From Sphingomonas pseudosanguinis (GTDB lineage: Bacteria; Pseudomonadota; Alphaproteobacteria; Sphingomonadales; Sphingomonadaceae): DNA of 64,000 nt. Numbering within the stretch: position 1 is the stretch's first letter; the number at the start of each line of letters is the position of its first letter. The position numbers were made by a program, and so were the translations under genes. Below are positions 9,212 through 17,672 of this stretch, one piece after another. The stretch is taken from assembly GCF_014196255.1 (NCBI RefSeq), contig NZ_JACIDH010000010.1, positions 51,527 to 115,526 on the forward strand. The letters run 5' to 3'. Below the pieces are notes generated by a model. It ran no database searches. It saw only the letters and a program-made list of their open reading frames with translations, and was not told where the DNA came from.

Positions 9212-10260
9212 TAGTCGAAAATCGCTCCCCAACGACGCTTCACGCGCTCCCGCCAGTGGCCGCGATGATAGGCGTCCGAGGCGAGCAGCGGCATCACCGA
9301 ACCCGCTTCCGCGAACACCATCTGCTCGAGCGCGGTATCGACCTTGCCCCAGCTCGCCGCTTCCTTGAGCGTCGAGGACGAGCAGGCACCGTCACGAACA
9401 TCGGCCACCGTGATCTGCACCGCGTATTTGTGCATTTCGACGTCGTCATGGCCCAGGATCTCGGCACAGACAACCGTGTCCTGGATGAAATTCTTCGGCA
9501 CGCCGCCGCCGATCATCAGAAGGCCGGTGGTGCCCGCCTTGATCTTGATGTCGGTCAGTTCGCGGAAGTCGGCAATGGCGTCGAGCACCATGTAAGGCTT
9601 GCCTTCCTTGGCGCGCTCGACCTGATGCTTGACCAGACCGAAGCCGGCCGACGAGTCGACGAACGCCGGGCAGAAGATCGGCACGTCATGCTCATAGGCG
9701 AGCTTGACGAGGCTGTTTTCCTTCTTGCCGTGCTCGGCGAGATACTTGCCCATCTCGCGGATGAAGGCGCGGCTCGAATAGGCCTTGGGCTCCAGCGAGT
9801 CCGCGATCTTGCCGATCGTGTGGTCGCAGTCCTGCAACTGCTCTTCGTCGATATAGGTGTCGTAGATGCGGTCGATGTAGAGCGAACGCAGCGTGTTGTC
9901 GTCCGGCACTTCCAGCGCCTGGTAATGCTTGTGACCCAGGCCTTCGAAGAAATCCATGTCGACGATCGACGCGCCGGTCGCGACGACGCCGTCGATCATG
10001 TTCGAGCGCAGCAACTCGGCATAGAGGTCCATGCAGCCGCCGGCCGAGGTCGAACCCGCGATGACGAGGAAGATCGAGCAGTCCTTGTCGGCCAGCATCT
10101 GGTTGTAGATGCCGGTCGCGCGCGCCAGGTCGCGGCTGGTGAAGCTCATCTTGCCCATCGAATCGATGATCGGGCGGGCGTCGAACTTGGTGATGTCGAT
10201 ATGCTCGACCACGCTGGAGAGCAGCTCGGCCTTGCGGTTGTCGTTGATCGTGTCGGTCAT
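9211..10260 (-). CDS. Deoxyhypusine synthase-like polyamine enzyme
   Basis: A 349-residue member of the deoxyhypusine synthase family. The NAD-binding and active-site signatures are present, including VIAGSTSAGG, VDSSAGFG, GTTGLLMIGGGVPKNF and ASWGKVD, whose Lys306 matches the lysine that forms the enzyme-imine intermediate in eukaryotic DHS. Bacteria lack the hypusine substrate eIF5A; bacterial homologues make homospermidine or related long-chain polyamines from diamines or agmatine. The upstream neighbour on the same strand is a group IV decarboxylase, consistent with joint polyamine synthesis. The exact product is inference. Confidence 0.85.
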   Translation of the reverse strand: MTDTINDNRKAELLSSVVEHIDITKFDARPIIDSMGKMSFTSRDLARATGIYNQMLADKDCSIFLVIAGSTSAGGCMDLYAELLRSNMIDGVVATGASIVDMDFFEGLGHKHYQALEVPDDNTLRSLYIDRIYDTYIDEEQLQDCDHTIGKIADSLEPKAYSSRAFIREMGKYLAEHGKKENSLVKLAYEHDVPIFCPAFVDSSAGFGLVKHQVERAKEGKPYMVLDAIADFRELTDIKIKAGTTGLLMIGGGVPKNFIQDTVVCAEILGHDDVEMHKYAVQITVADVRDGACSSSTLKEAASWGKVDTALEQMVFAEAGSVMPLLASDAYHRGHWRERVKRRWGAIFD

Positions 10261-10397
10261 GATGGTTCCATCATCATCGAGAAGCCGCCGTCGTTATTGG
10301 GGACGCGGTAACCCGGCTGGCCCGGTCCTGCGGCCAAGCGCGGGAACGGGTATGGGAAGGGGCCTTATCGCGGTCGAAACCGCAATGCCACCCCATT

Positions 10398-10420
10398 CCC
10401 CTCCCGCCGGAGCGGGAGGG
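10398..10420. repeat. Short REP-like hairpin
   Basis: A perfect inverted repeat ccctcccgc / gcgggaggg around a 4-base loop lies between the two polyamine genes. It belongs to the ccctcccgc palindrome family also seen near 13.8, 38.9 and 63.1 kb. No T-tract follows on the minus strand, so it is less likely to be a terminator. Confidence 0.6.
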
Positions 10421-10446
10421 TTATAGAGATTGCTAATCGGGCTGGG

Positions 10447-11682
10447 TTACAGCTTGACGACGTTCGCGGTGCGGACCTGCTCGGCCTCGTCGCGGTAGAC
10501 CGACAGCATCGGCTCGTCGTCGGTCACGACGAACTCGTGACAGGAAAAGCCGTTGAACTGCGTCCGCATCGCCTGGCCGTACGCGCCCAGCATCCCGATC
10601 TCGAAATAATCACCGGTGTTCGTGTCCGCGGGCAGCGGGAACGGACCCTGCATGAAGTCGAGATCGTCGCAGGTCGGACCCCAGAAGCTGAAGTCCATGT
10701 CGCGCGCGTCCGACGTCGGCTCGCGCAGCAGCTGGACCGGATATTTCCACCCGATATGCGCCGCATCGAACAGCGCGCCATAGGCGCCGTCGTTGATGTA
10801 CAGCTCATGCCCACGACGACGCTCGACGCGCACCACGACCGACGAATATTCGGCGCACAGCGCCCGGCCCGGCTCGGCCCAGAGTTCGGCCGAATAGGAC
10901 ACCGGCAGGCTCTCGAACGCGCGGTGGATCGTCTCGAAGAAACGCTCCAGCGGCGGCGGGGTCATGCCCGGATAGGCCGAAGGGAAGCCGCCGCCGACAT
11001 CGATCACGTCGACCGTGACCGCCGCCGCGACGATCGCCGCACGCACCCGCTCCATCGCCGCCGAATAGGCGTCGGGGGTCATGGTCTGGCTGCCGACATG
11101 GAAGCAGATGCCCAGCGCGTCGGCGACCTGACGGGTCGCGATCAGCAGGTCCTTCGACTCTTCCAGGCTGACACCGAACTTCGATCCCAGGCTGAGCTTG
11201 GCATATTCGGACGACACGCGCATGCGGACGCACAGGGTCAGGTCGATCGCGCCGTTCGTGGCACGGACGATCTTCTCCAGCTCTTCCAGGCAGTCGAGCG
11301 AAAAGGTGCGGACGCCGTGCGTGAAATAGGCCTCGGCGATCGCCTCTTCCGACTTTACCGGATGCATGAAGCAGCAGACGGCCTGCGGGGCGACCGACTT
11401 CACCAGACGAACTTCCGCGATCGAGGCGGTGTCGAAATGGGTGATGCCATTGTCCCACAGGATCTGGATCAGATCTGCAGACGGATTCGCCTTCACCGCA
11501 TACATCGGCCGGCCCGGAAACTTCTCGACGAAGAATCGGGCGGCGCGCGCAGCGGCGTGCGGGCGAAGCAGCGTGACCGGATCAGCCGGACGACGCTTGG
11601 CGATGTCGATGCCGCGCTCCAAATTGGAGGGGACGGCGGTCGAGTGGGCAGCTAGCCCCAGCGCGCGATGATTCTGGTGCAA
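10447..11682 (-). CDS. Group IV PLP-dependent decarboxylase (ornithine/lysine type)
   Basis: A 411-residue alanine-racemase-fold decarboxylase. Lys64 in YAVKANPSADLI binds PLP; DVGGGFPSAYPG is the phosphate-binding glycine loop; Cys338 in GPTCDDLDF is the catalytic cysteine of ornithine decarboxylases. It converts ornithine (or lysine) to the diamine used by the neighbouring deoxyhypusine synthase-like enzyme. The TTG at 11682 is chosen because GGAGG lies 9 bp upstream of it; an in-frame ATG at 11712 lies upstream of that ribosome site and has none of its own. Substrate preference between ornithine and lysine cannot be decided here. Confidence 0.87.
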   Translation of the reverse strand: MHQNHRALGLAAHSTAVPSNLERGIDIAKRRPADPVTLLRPHAAARAARFFVEKFPGRPMYAVKANPSADLIQILWDNGITHFDTASIAEVRLVKSVAPQAVCCFMHPVKSEEAIAEAYFTHGVRTFSLDCLEELEKIVRATNGAIDLTLCVRMRVSSEYAKLSLGSKFGVSLEESKDLLIATRQVADALGICFHVGSQTMTPDAYSAAMERVRAAIVAAAVTVDVIDVGGGFPSAYPGMTPPPLERFFETIHRAFESLPVSYSAELWAEPGRALCAEYSSVVVRVERRRGHELYINDGAYGALFDAAHIGWKYPVQLLREPTSDARDMDFSFWGPTCDDLDFMQGPFPLPADTNTGDYFEIGMLGAYGQAMRTQFNGFSCHEFVVTDDEPMLSVYRDEAEQVRTANVVKL

Positions 11683-11823
11683 CTCAAGGGACCTCCAATT
11701 GCCTGACGGCATACGGTGACAAAAAGCTGCCTTGCGGTTGGAAGTCCCATGGGGCAGCGGAGGCGCGAAATAGGGTCCGCTTTTTCGATTGTAAAGCGGT
11801 AGAAGGGGCGTCGGAGATAAAAA

Positions 11824-12786
11824 GTGACAATCTTAAGACAGCCGACAAAAGCGGGGGTCCGCGACGCCGCCGAAAAGATCGCCCGCATCCTGCCGCCGAG
11901 CCCGATATTTCCCTTTCAGATCAATGGGAAAACAGTGGTTTTCAAGGCGGAAAATCTACAGCCGATCGGGGCCTTCAAATTGCGCGGCGCGTGGCACCGT
12001 CTGACCGCGCTGGACGCGGATTCGCGGGGGCGGGGCGTGGTCGCTTTTTCGTCGGGCAATCATGCGCAGGGAATCGCCTGGGCCGCGCGTCGTCTGGGAA
12101 TCGCGGCGACGATCGTGATGCCCGCCGATGCGCCCGTGTCGAAGCGCGAGGGCACGCTCGCGCTGGGGGCGGAGATCGTCGATTACGACCGCGCGACCGA
12201 AAGCCGCGAGAAGATCGCGCGTCGGCTTGCCGAGGCGCGCGGTGCGACCCTGGTGCCGAGTTTCGATGACCCCTGGGTGATCGAGGGGCAGGGTTCCGCA
12301 GGGATCGAGGCGGCGGCGCAGATGGCTGCGCTGGGTCTGGCTGCGCCCGCCCATGTCGTGACGCCCTGTGGCGGCGGCGGGCTGGCCGCTGGGCTGACTT
12401 TGGCATTGCCCGAGGCGCGGGTGACGGTGGTCGAACCCGAAGGCTGGGACGATATGCGTCGCTCTCTGGAGGCGGGGTGGATCGAGCCGGTGGGCGACAA
12501 CCCGCCGCCGACCGCCTGCGACTCGCTCCAGACGACTCGCGTGTCGCCACTGACCTTCGAGGTGCTGGCGAGACGCGGTGCGGAGGGTGTCGCGGTCAGC
12601 GAGGCGGAGGTCGCGGCGGCGCAGCGTTTCGCCGCCGATCGGCTGCGGCTGGTGGTCGAACCCGGCGGCGCGGTGGCGCTGGCCGCGTTGCTGGCGGGCA
12701 AGGTCGCGGCGGAGGACGGCATGCTCGTGCTGCTGTCGGGCGGCAATGTCGATCGCGCCGCCTATGCGCGCGTGCTGGCGGGCTGA
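11824..12786 (+). CDS. Threonine/serine dehydratase (PLP-dependent)
   Basis: A 320-residue fold-type II PLP enzyme. Lys52 in GAFKLRGA forms the Schiff base, SSGNHAQGIA binds the substrate carboxylate, and PCGGGGLAAG is the phosphate loop. It lacks the C-terminal ACT regulatory domain of biosynthetic IlvA, so it resembles catabolic threonine/serine dehydratases or serine racemase-like proteins. GTG 11824 is the start; a 141-bp divergent spacer separates it from the decarboxylase gene. The next small gene starts on its stop codon. Confidence 0.85.
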   Translation: MTILRQPTKAGVRDAAEKIARILPPSPIFPFQINGKTVVFKAENLQPIGAFKLRGAWHRLTALDADSRGRGVVAFSSGNHAQGIAWAARRLGIAATIVMPADAPVSKREGTLALGAEIVDYDRATESREKIARRLAEARGATLVPSFDDPWVIEGQGSAGIEAAAQMAALGLAAPAHVVTPCGGGGLAAGLTLALPEARVTVVEPEGWDDMRRSLEAGWIEPVGDNPPPTACDSLQTTRVSPLTFEVLARRGAEGVAVSEAEVAAAQRFAADRLRLVVEPGGAVALAALLAGKVAAEDGMLVLLSGGNVDRAAYARVLAG

Positions 12787-12950
12787 TGGAGGACATCGCA
12801 CAGGCCGCGCCGGGGATCGCGATGCTGGCGGCCTTCGCCTGCGTCGCGGGCGGGATCGCGACGATCCGGCGCGGGGATCGGCGCAAGGGTGTGCTGATGC
12901 TGGTAATGGCGGTCGTGCTCGTCGGCAATGTGCTGATCTGGACGATATGA
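12786..12950 (+). CDS. Small two-helix membrane protein
   Basis: A 54-residue ORF whose ATG shares one base with the dehydratase stop (TGATG). Two hydrophobic segments (about residues 9-26 and 36-53) are joined by a short basic loop, IRRGDRRKG. The overlap and balanced hydrophobic pattern suggest a real coupled gene. Function is unknown. Confidence 0.55.
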   Translation: MEDIAQAAPGIAMLAAFACVAGGIATIRRGDRRKGVLMLVMAVVLVGNVLIWTI

Positions 12951-13082
12951 CGATCCTCCCCGGCACGGGGAGGGGGACCATGCGAAGCATGGGGGAGGGG
13001 GCTTTCCACAAGTATGTGTCTTGTGTGGCGCCCCCCTCCGTCAGGGCTTCGCCCTGCCACCTCCCCGTACCGGGGAGGATCG
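12951..13082. repeat. Composite palindromic repeat of the cctccccgg family
   Basis: The 132-bp interval is an inverted repeat: cgatcctccccggcacgggg at the left end mirrors ccccgtaccggggaggatcg at the right end, with internal smaller hairpins (catgcgaagcatg and cagggcttcgccctg). It separates the small membrane protein gene from mtgA. Confidence 0.8.
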
Positions 13083-13117
13083 TGACCTCCACCACAAAGC
13101 CCGCTAAAGCCTCGCGG

Positions 13118-13792
13118 ATGTTCCGCATCGCTCGCTGGGCCATGAAGGCCGTGCTCGCCTTTGTCATTCTCAGTGTCGTGTGGGTCGGCATCTATCGCTT
13201 CGTGCCGCCGCCCATTACCTTCACCATGCTGGGCGATGTGATCGGCGGGCATGGCGTGACCAAGGACTGGATGCCGCTGTCCGAGATGGACCCCGACATG
13301 GCGCGCGCCGCCATCGCCGGCGAGGATGCGCGTTTCTGCTCGCATAATGGATTCGATTTCCAGGCGATGGCCAGCGCCGCCTATCGCAACGCCAAGGGCG
13401 GCCGGATTCGCGGTGGTTCGACGATCAGCCAGCAGACCGCGAAGAACGCCTTCCTGTTCCAGAATGGCGGCTATGTCCGCAAAGCCTTCGAGGCCTGGTT
13501 CACATTCCTGATCGAGACGCTGTGGGGCAAGCGGCGGATCATGGAGGTCTATCTCAACATCGCCGAGACGGGGATCGGCACCTATGGCGCCAATGCCGGG
13601 GCGATGCGCTATTTCGGGCATGACGCCTCCCGACTGTCGCCCACCGAAGCGGCGCGGATCGCGGCGGTGCTGCCGCTGCCCAAGAAGCGCGAGGCGGTGG
13701 CGCCGACCGGGTTCGTCCGGCGGCATGGCAATGTCATTGCGCGCTATGTCGGGGTCGTTCGGCGGCAGGGGTTGGATAGTTGTATTCGGTAG
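13118..13792 (+). CDS. mtgA: Monofunctional peptidoglycan transglycosylase
   Basis: A 224-residue glycosyltransferase family 51 enzyme anchored by one N-terminal helix (VLAFVILSVVWVGIYRF). The catalytic Glu lies in GEDARFCSHNGFD, followed by GGSTISQQTAKN and RRIMEVYLNIAETG, all diagnostic of GT51. There is no transpeptidase domain, so it polymerises lipid II into glycan strands only. ATG 13118 is used; a GTG at 13082 is in frame but sits on the last base of the upstream palindrome with GGAGG only 3 bp away. Confidence 0.92.
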   Translation: MFRIARWAMKAVLAFVILSVVWVGIYRFVPPPITFTMLGDVIGGHGVTKDWMPLSEMDPDMARAAIAGEDARFCSHNGFDFQAMASAAYRNAKGGRIRGGSTISQQTAKNAFLFQNGGYVRKAFEAWFTFLIETLWGKRRIMEVYLNIAETGIGTYGANAGAMRYFGHDASRLSPTEAARIAAVLPLPKKREAVAPTGFVRRHGNVIARYVGVVRRQGLDSCIR

Positions 13793-13800
13793 GGTGGGGG

Positions 13801-13950
13801 CTCGGTGAGACACCGTTCCCTCCCCCATCCCCTCCCGCCTGCGGGAGGGGCGTGCCTGGTGCGATCTGGTGGTCTTAAAACGTATCGAATGGCGCTTGTC
13901 ATCTGACAGGAACACGCCCCTCTCGCAGGCGGGAGGGGATGGGGGAGGGC
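13801..13950. repeat. REP element, ccctcccgc palindrome family
   Basis: Two head-to-head copies of catcccctcccgcctgcggg-like sequence bracket about 70 bp. The outer left flank ctcggtgagacaccg also occurs beside the related element near 39.1 kb. It fills the start of the 527-bp gap between mtgA and the next gene. Confidence 0.75.
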
Positions 13951-14319
13951 GGTTGCCACGCGCTGCGAGGCTTCTCGCTTGACCCCACATCGCACCACAA
14001 TCGAACTACTCCCAGACCCGTGCGGTGATTTTCGTATATCGCCCCCGCGTTGTCGCCTGCCTCACCCGCGCAAACTGGGAGGGGCGGGCACAACCTGCGC
14101 GGCAGTCACATTTCGGGCAGTAAACAACCGTGCGGCATTCAGGCCATCCATAGTTCTATGCTTTTGACGAAACTGGCGCATCAGTTACGGAGCCGGGCGC
14201 GATCCGCTGACGTTCGGCCGAAAAACCCCACCACCGCTGATCGACCCCGACGCAGCGGCCAATCCCCCCGCCATCACCACCAGCCGGACGCAGATCAGCC
14301 CGGCCGGTGGCAAGTCACC
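13951..14319. other. Intergenic stretch with no recognised feature
   Basis: After the REP element about 370 bp remain before the small membrane protein gene on the other strand. Open frames here lack a ribosome site, show no recognisable domain and run into adjacent genes. No tRNA or clear hairpin terminator was seen by eye. Confidence 0.5.
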
Positions 14320-14574
14320 TTATTTCGCGTCGCCGGAAATCGCGTCACCGGCCTTCTTGGCGGTATCCCCGACGCTCTTGGCAGCGGAGGTCACGGCTGC
14401 GTCACGGCGGTTTTCCGCGCCGCCCCGGCTGAACAGGTAGAAGCCGCCCACCAGCACCGCGATCAGCAGGACGATGGCGATCGCCATGCCGCCACCGCCG
14501 CCGCTGCGACGCTCGATCACCGTGGTGTGCGGCTGCTGATTGCCATAGGTTTCGGTAACGCGTTCATCGGCCAT
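14320..14574 (-). CDS. Small membrane-anchored protein, unknown function
   Basis: An 84-residue protein with a polar N-terminus ending in a Gly run (RRSGGGGG), one hydrophobic helix (about residues 30-47, AIAIVLLIAVLVGGFYLF) and an Ala/Lys-rich tail (AAKSVGDTAKKAGDAI) that could form an amphipathic helix. A GGAGG site sits 7 bp before the ATG. No domain is recognised. It lies downstream of ybaB on the same strand with a 73-bp gap. Confidence 0.7.
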   Translation of the reverse strand: MADERVTETYGNQQPHTTVIERRSGGGGGMAIAIVLLIAVLVGGFYLFSRGGAENRRDAAVTSAAKSVGDTAKKAGDAISGDAK

Positions 14575-14647
14575 GACATTCCCTCCTTTATTGATGGGGA
14601 GAGCAACGCCATGGCTGCCATGTCGTTCCCGAAACGACGGGACCGGA

Positions 14648-14971
14648 TCAGAAGGGCAGCTTGAAGCCCGGCGGCAGCGGCAGGCCGCTGGTCATCTTCG
14701 ACATCTCGCTGCCCGAGGCGGCATCCGCCTTGGTCCGCGCATCGTTGATCGCGGCGGCGAGCAGGTCCTCCAGCATGCCCTTTTCCGACGGCTGCATCAG
14801 CGAGTCGTCGATGGTGATGCCGATGATCCGGCCCTTGGCCGACGCCTTGACCTTCACCAGACCGCCGCCGGAGACGCCTTCGACCTCGATATTGTCGAGA
14901 TTGGCCTGCGCCTTTTCCAACTCGTTCTGGACGTTCTGGGCCATCGCCAGGATTTCGTCGAGATTCTTCAC
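14648..14971 (-). CDS. ybaB: YbaB/EbfC nucleoid-associated protein
   Basis: A 107-residue protein with the YbaB pattern: an N-terminal helix (MAQNVQNELEKAQ), a beta core (GGLVKVKASAKGRIIGITID) and a C-terminal helix (LEDLLAAAINDARTKAD). It binds DNA as a dimer. The GTG at 14971 begins one base after the dnaX stop, and the dnaX-ybaB order is conserved in many bacteria. Confidence 0.92.
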   Translation of the reverse strand: MKNLDEILAMAQNVQNELEKAQANLDNIEVEGVSGGGLVKVKASAKGRIIGITIDDSLMQPSEKGMLEDLLAAAINDARTKADAASGSEMSKMTSGLPLPPGFKLPF

Positions 14972-14972
14972 A

Positions 14973-16664
14973 TCATGCTCCGTTCACACTGCGTTTGCCG
15001 GCCCATTCCATCAATTCGGCCTCGGGGAAAGCCTCTCGCGCGGCGCGGACCATGTCCGATTCCCACGCGGCGGTCTTGATCGCTTCCTCGGCGGCGACCT
15101 GCTGCTCGTGCAGGGTCGGCTGGCCGGGGACGTCCTCCAGCGTGACGCGCCAGTTCTGGCCCGTCGCCGTCTTCAGCGCCGCGATCAGCTCGCTCAGCGT
15201 ATCGGCCGCGATCGGGCGCGATCCACTGAACACCATCTCCGGCGGGGTATAACGCACGAGACGCGCACCGTGGCGCATCCGGGCCGCCAGCGCCAACTGT
15301 CCCATATCGTCCAGCCGATCGATCATCGCGACGAAGCTGTCGGGCAGCTTGGGCGGTTCGGGCTCGGCGGGCGGAGGCGGCGGGGCGAGGGCGACGGGGG
15401 CAGCGGCGGGCGCCGCCGCTTGCGTCACCGCCGGCGCGCTGGACGCCGACACGCCGCCGTCGCGGATCTGCCGCGCCAGTTCGCCCGGATCGGGCAGCGT
15501 CGAGGCATGGATCGCCCGCAACAGCGCCATCTCCGCCGCCTCGATGGGCAGCGCGGCGCGGGCGACCTCGTCATGTCCTTTCAGGAACAGCTGCCACAGG
15601 CGGTGCAGCGCGGGGAAGCTGAGCGAGCCTGCCCATTCCTCGCGCGCCGCGCGCTCTTCCAGCGGCTGCGCGGCGTCGGGCGGCGTGCCGACCTTGGTCA
15701 GCGTGATGCCGTGCACCGTCTCCAGCAGCGAACGCAGCACCGATTGCGGGTCGACGCCATAATCATATTGCCGCCGCAGCGACGCCAGCGCCCCCGCCCC
15801 GTCGCCGTTCAGCACCAGCCCCAGCAGGTCGCGCACCGCGCCGCGATCCGACAGGCCCAGCATTTCGCGCACCGCCGCCGCTGTGACGCCGCCACCCTCC
15901 AGATCGGCATGGGCGATCGCCTGGTCCAGGATCGACAGACCATCGCGCGCCGAGCCTTCCGCCGCGCGCGCCACCAGCATCAGCGCCTCGTCCTCGGCCG
16001 CCACGCCTTCCTTGACGCAGATGTCGGCGAAATGCGCAGCCAGCTTGTCCGCCGTGATCCGCCGCAGGTCGAAACGCTGGCAGCGCGACAGGACGGTGAT
16101 CGGGACCTTGTTCACTTCCGTGGTGGCGAACAGGAATTTCACATGCGCGGGCGGCTCCTCCAGCGTCTTCAACAGCGCGTTGAAGGCGTTTTTGGAGAGC
16201 ATGTGGACTTCGTCGACGATATAGATCTTGAAGCGCGCCGAGACGGCGGCATAGCGCGACGCCTCGATGATCTCGCGCACGTCGTCGACGCCGGTATGGC
16301 TGGCGGCGTCCATTTCGATCACGTCGATATGGCGGCCTTCGGCGATGGCGCGGCAGGGCTCGCAGACACCGCACGGGCTGATCGTCGGGCCGCCATTGCC
16401 GTCCGGGCCGACGCAGTTCAGCGCCTTGGCGATCAGCCGCGCGGTCGAGGTCTTGCCGACCCCGCGCACGCCGGTCATCAGGAACGCATGGGCCAGCCGG
16501 TCGCGCTTGATCGCATTGCCCAGCGTCTGGACCATGGCATCCTGCCCGATCAGCGCGTCGAAAGTCTGTGGCCGGTATTTGCGCGCGAGAACGCGGTAAG
16601 CCTCGGCCTTGGCGGGCGTCTGAACGGGCTGGGGCGGTTCGCCCAGGTCGAACGAATCAGCCAT
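14973..16664 (-). CDS. dnaX: DNA polymerase III gamma/tau subunit
   Basis: A 563-residue clamp-loader ATPase. It shows RKYRPQTFDALIGQDAM at the N-terminus, Walker A in GVRGVGKTSTARL, a four-cysteine zinc module (CVGPDG...CGVCEPC), Walker B in IVDEVHML and SRC in VLSRCQRFD. After about residue 380 an Ala/Pro-rich linker leads to a tau-type C-terminal domain (about 440-563). It loads the sliding clamp and couples the polymerase cores to the helicase. It is followed by ybaB and preceded by the SRP RNA gene. Confidence 0.95.
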   Translation of the reverse strand: MADSFDLGEPPQPVQTPAKAEAYRVLARKYRPQTFDALIGQDAMVQTLGNAIKRDRLAHAFLMTGVRGVGKTSTARLIAKALNCVGPDGNGGPTISPCGVCEPCRAIAEGRHIDVIEMDAASHTGVDDVREIIEASRYAAVSARFKIYIVDEVHMLSKNAFNALLKTLEEPPAHVKFLFATTEVNKVPITVLSRCQRFDLRRITADKLAAHFADICVKEGVAAEDEALMLVARAAEGSARDGLSILDQAIAHADLEGGGVTAAAVREMLGLSDRGAVRDLLGLVLNGDGAGALASLRRQYDYGVDPQSVLRSLLETVHGITLTKVGTPPDAAQPLEERAAREEWAGSLSFPALHRLWQLFLKGHDEVARAALPIEAAEMALLRAIHASTLPDPGELARQIRDGGVSASSAPAVTQAAAPAAAPVALAPPPPPAEPEPPKLPDSFVAMIDRLDDMGQLALAARMRHGARLVRYTPPEMVFSGSRPIAADTLSELIAALKTATGQNWRVTLEDVPGQPTLHEQQVAAEEAIKTAAWESDMVRAAREAFPEAELMEWAGKRSVNGA

Positions 16665-16784
16665 GACGGGTCGGACAAGTCGGGGTGAGGGAAATCATCG
16701 CGGGCCAACATAGGCGCTCGGGCGCGCGGCGTCATCAACGGATACGCCGATGGTCGATCGGGCATGGCGCTTACAATGTGCGGA

Positions 16785-16879
16785 GGGTGGGAGCCGGGAC
16801 GACCCGCAGCGAAATCGTTACGGCTGCTTCCGTCAGGACCTGACCGGGTTGGCGACGACTACGTCCGCCCGACTCCCGG
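16785..16879 (-). ncRNA. ffs: Signal recognition particle RNA (4.5S, small bacterial type)
   Basis: Read on the minus strand, the apical SRP motif GGTCAGGTCCTGACGG, followed by AAGCAGCC, matches the conserved Ffh-binding domain. Flanking arms pair (GGGAGTCGGG with CCCGGCTCCC), giving a single hairpin of about 95 nt. Ends are estimated from the stem. The gene lies just upstream of dnaX, a common arrangement. Its protein partner Ffh (about 52 kb) and receptor FtsY (about 48 kb) are also in the window. Confidence 0.88.
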
Positions 16880-16892
16880 TCGCGCATATGGC

Positions 16893-16935
16893 GAAACGGG
16901 GCCGGGGGATCAAGTCCTTATCCCACGGCCCCGCG
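16893..16935 (-). terminator. Hairpin terminator after the GPGW-repeat gene
   Basis: On the minus strand GGGGCCG, GGGAT, a loop, ATCCC and CGGCCCC form a long stem followed by GTTTCG. It lies 20 bp after the repeat-protein gene and just before the SRP RNA gene. The T-tract is short, so the call is moderate. Confidence 0.55.
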
Positions 16936-16954
16936 CGCGACGAAGATTTACGCC

Positions 16955-17269
16955 TTAGCGATAGGTGTTGAAGCAGCGGCGCACCGGGCCGTTCCAGGTC
17001 CGCTCCCAGCGGCACACGACGCGCGGGCGGTTATAGGCACCGCGATGCCAGCGCGGGCCGCGGTTCCAGCCCGGTCCGCGATTCCAGCCAGGCCCACGAT
17101 GCCAACCGGGGCCACGATCCCAGCCCGGTCCGCGATGATGCCAGCCGGGACCGCGATCCCAACCCGGTCCACGGCCCCAGCGGTCATGCGGCGCGGCGTC
17201 GGCCGGCGCGGCGGCGGTGATACCCGTGACGGCGATCAGGCCGGCACCCAATACAGCAAGAAGTTTCAT
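16955..17269 (-). CDS. Secreted GPGW-repeat protein
   Basis: A 104-residue protein with a clear signal peptide (MKLLAVLGAGLIAVTGIT, cleavage probably after ADA). The mature part from about residue 30 to 76 is a run of short repeats: six GPGW and one GPRW spaced 6-7 residues apart and separated by DR, HR or NR. The C-terminus holds two cysteines (VCRWERTW and RRCF) that could form a disulfide. Such His/Arg/Trp/Gly-rich small secreted proteins are frequent but poorly understood. It is a single gene bounded by terminator-like hairpins. Confidence 0.7.
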   Translation of the reverse strand: MKLLAVLGAGLIAVTGITAAAPADAAPHDRWGRGPGWDRGPGWHHRGPGWDRGPGWHRGPGWNRGPGWNRGPRWHRGAYNRPRVVCRWERTWNGPVRRCFNTYR

Positions 17270-17366
17270 AACGCTTTACTCCCGGTCGTCTCGCCTGTCA
17301 GCGAGCATGAAGAGAGAATGGCGAATCGGCGATGATTGCGTGCTGAACCAGTTCGTTATCCCAGGT

Positions 17367-17672
17367 TCAGGGAAGGCGGACGGTACACCCCGCCATGTCG
17401 GGCGTCAGTATGATCTGGCAGGCCAGCCGACTGGTGCGGGTGGCATCGGGCACCAGATCGAGCATGTCCTCTTCCTCAGCCGCAGGGGCGGGCAAACGGT
17501 CGAGATAGGCGGGGTCGATCAGGACATGGCAGGTTGCGCAGGCCATCTGTCCGCCGCAGGTGCCCTCCAAGGGTTGCCCCGCACGCTGGCCGGCGCGGAG
17601 CAGGGTTTCGCCGGAGGTGGCCTCGACGGCGATGGCGTGACCGTCGCGGGCGATGAAGGTCAGCGCGATCAT
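17367..17672 (-). CDS. [2Fe-2S] ferredoxin, ISC/adrenodoxin type
   Basis: A 101-residue ferredoxin with the cluster ligands CGGQMACATC and a fourth Cys in LACQIIL. The motif spacing fits adrenodoxin-type ferredoxins that donate electrons in Fe-S cluster assembly. The ATG overlaps the stop of the upstream cysteine desulfurase gene (ATGA), so the two are coupled, which supports a role with the desulfurases. Confidence 0.88.
   Translation of the reverse strand: MIALTFIARDGHAIAVEATSGETLLRAGQRAGQPLEGTCGGQMACATCHVLIDPAYLDRLPAPAAEEEDMLDLVPDATRTSRLACQIILTPDMAGCTVRLP

Noticed and set aside
9211..10260. Hypusine modification of eIF5A
   Set aside because: The enzyme family matches, but bacteria have no eIF5A; a polyamine role is the sounder reading.
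14050..14664. Plus-strand ORF between mtgA and ybaB
   Set aside because: It runs antisense through the small membrane protein gene, which has a GGAGG site and a proper helix; the ORF product is low-complexity.
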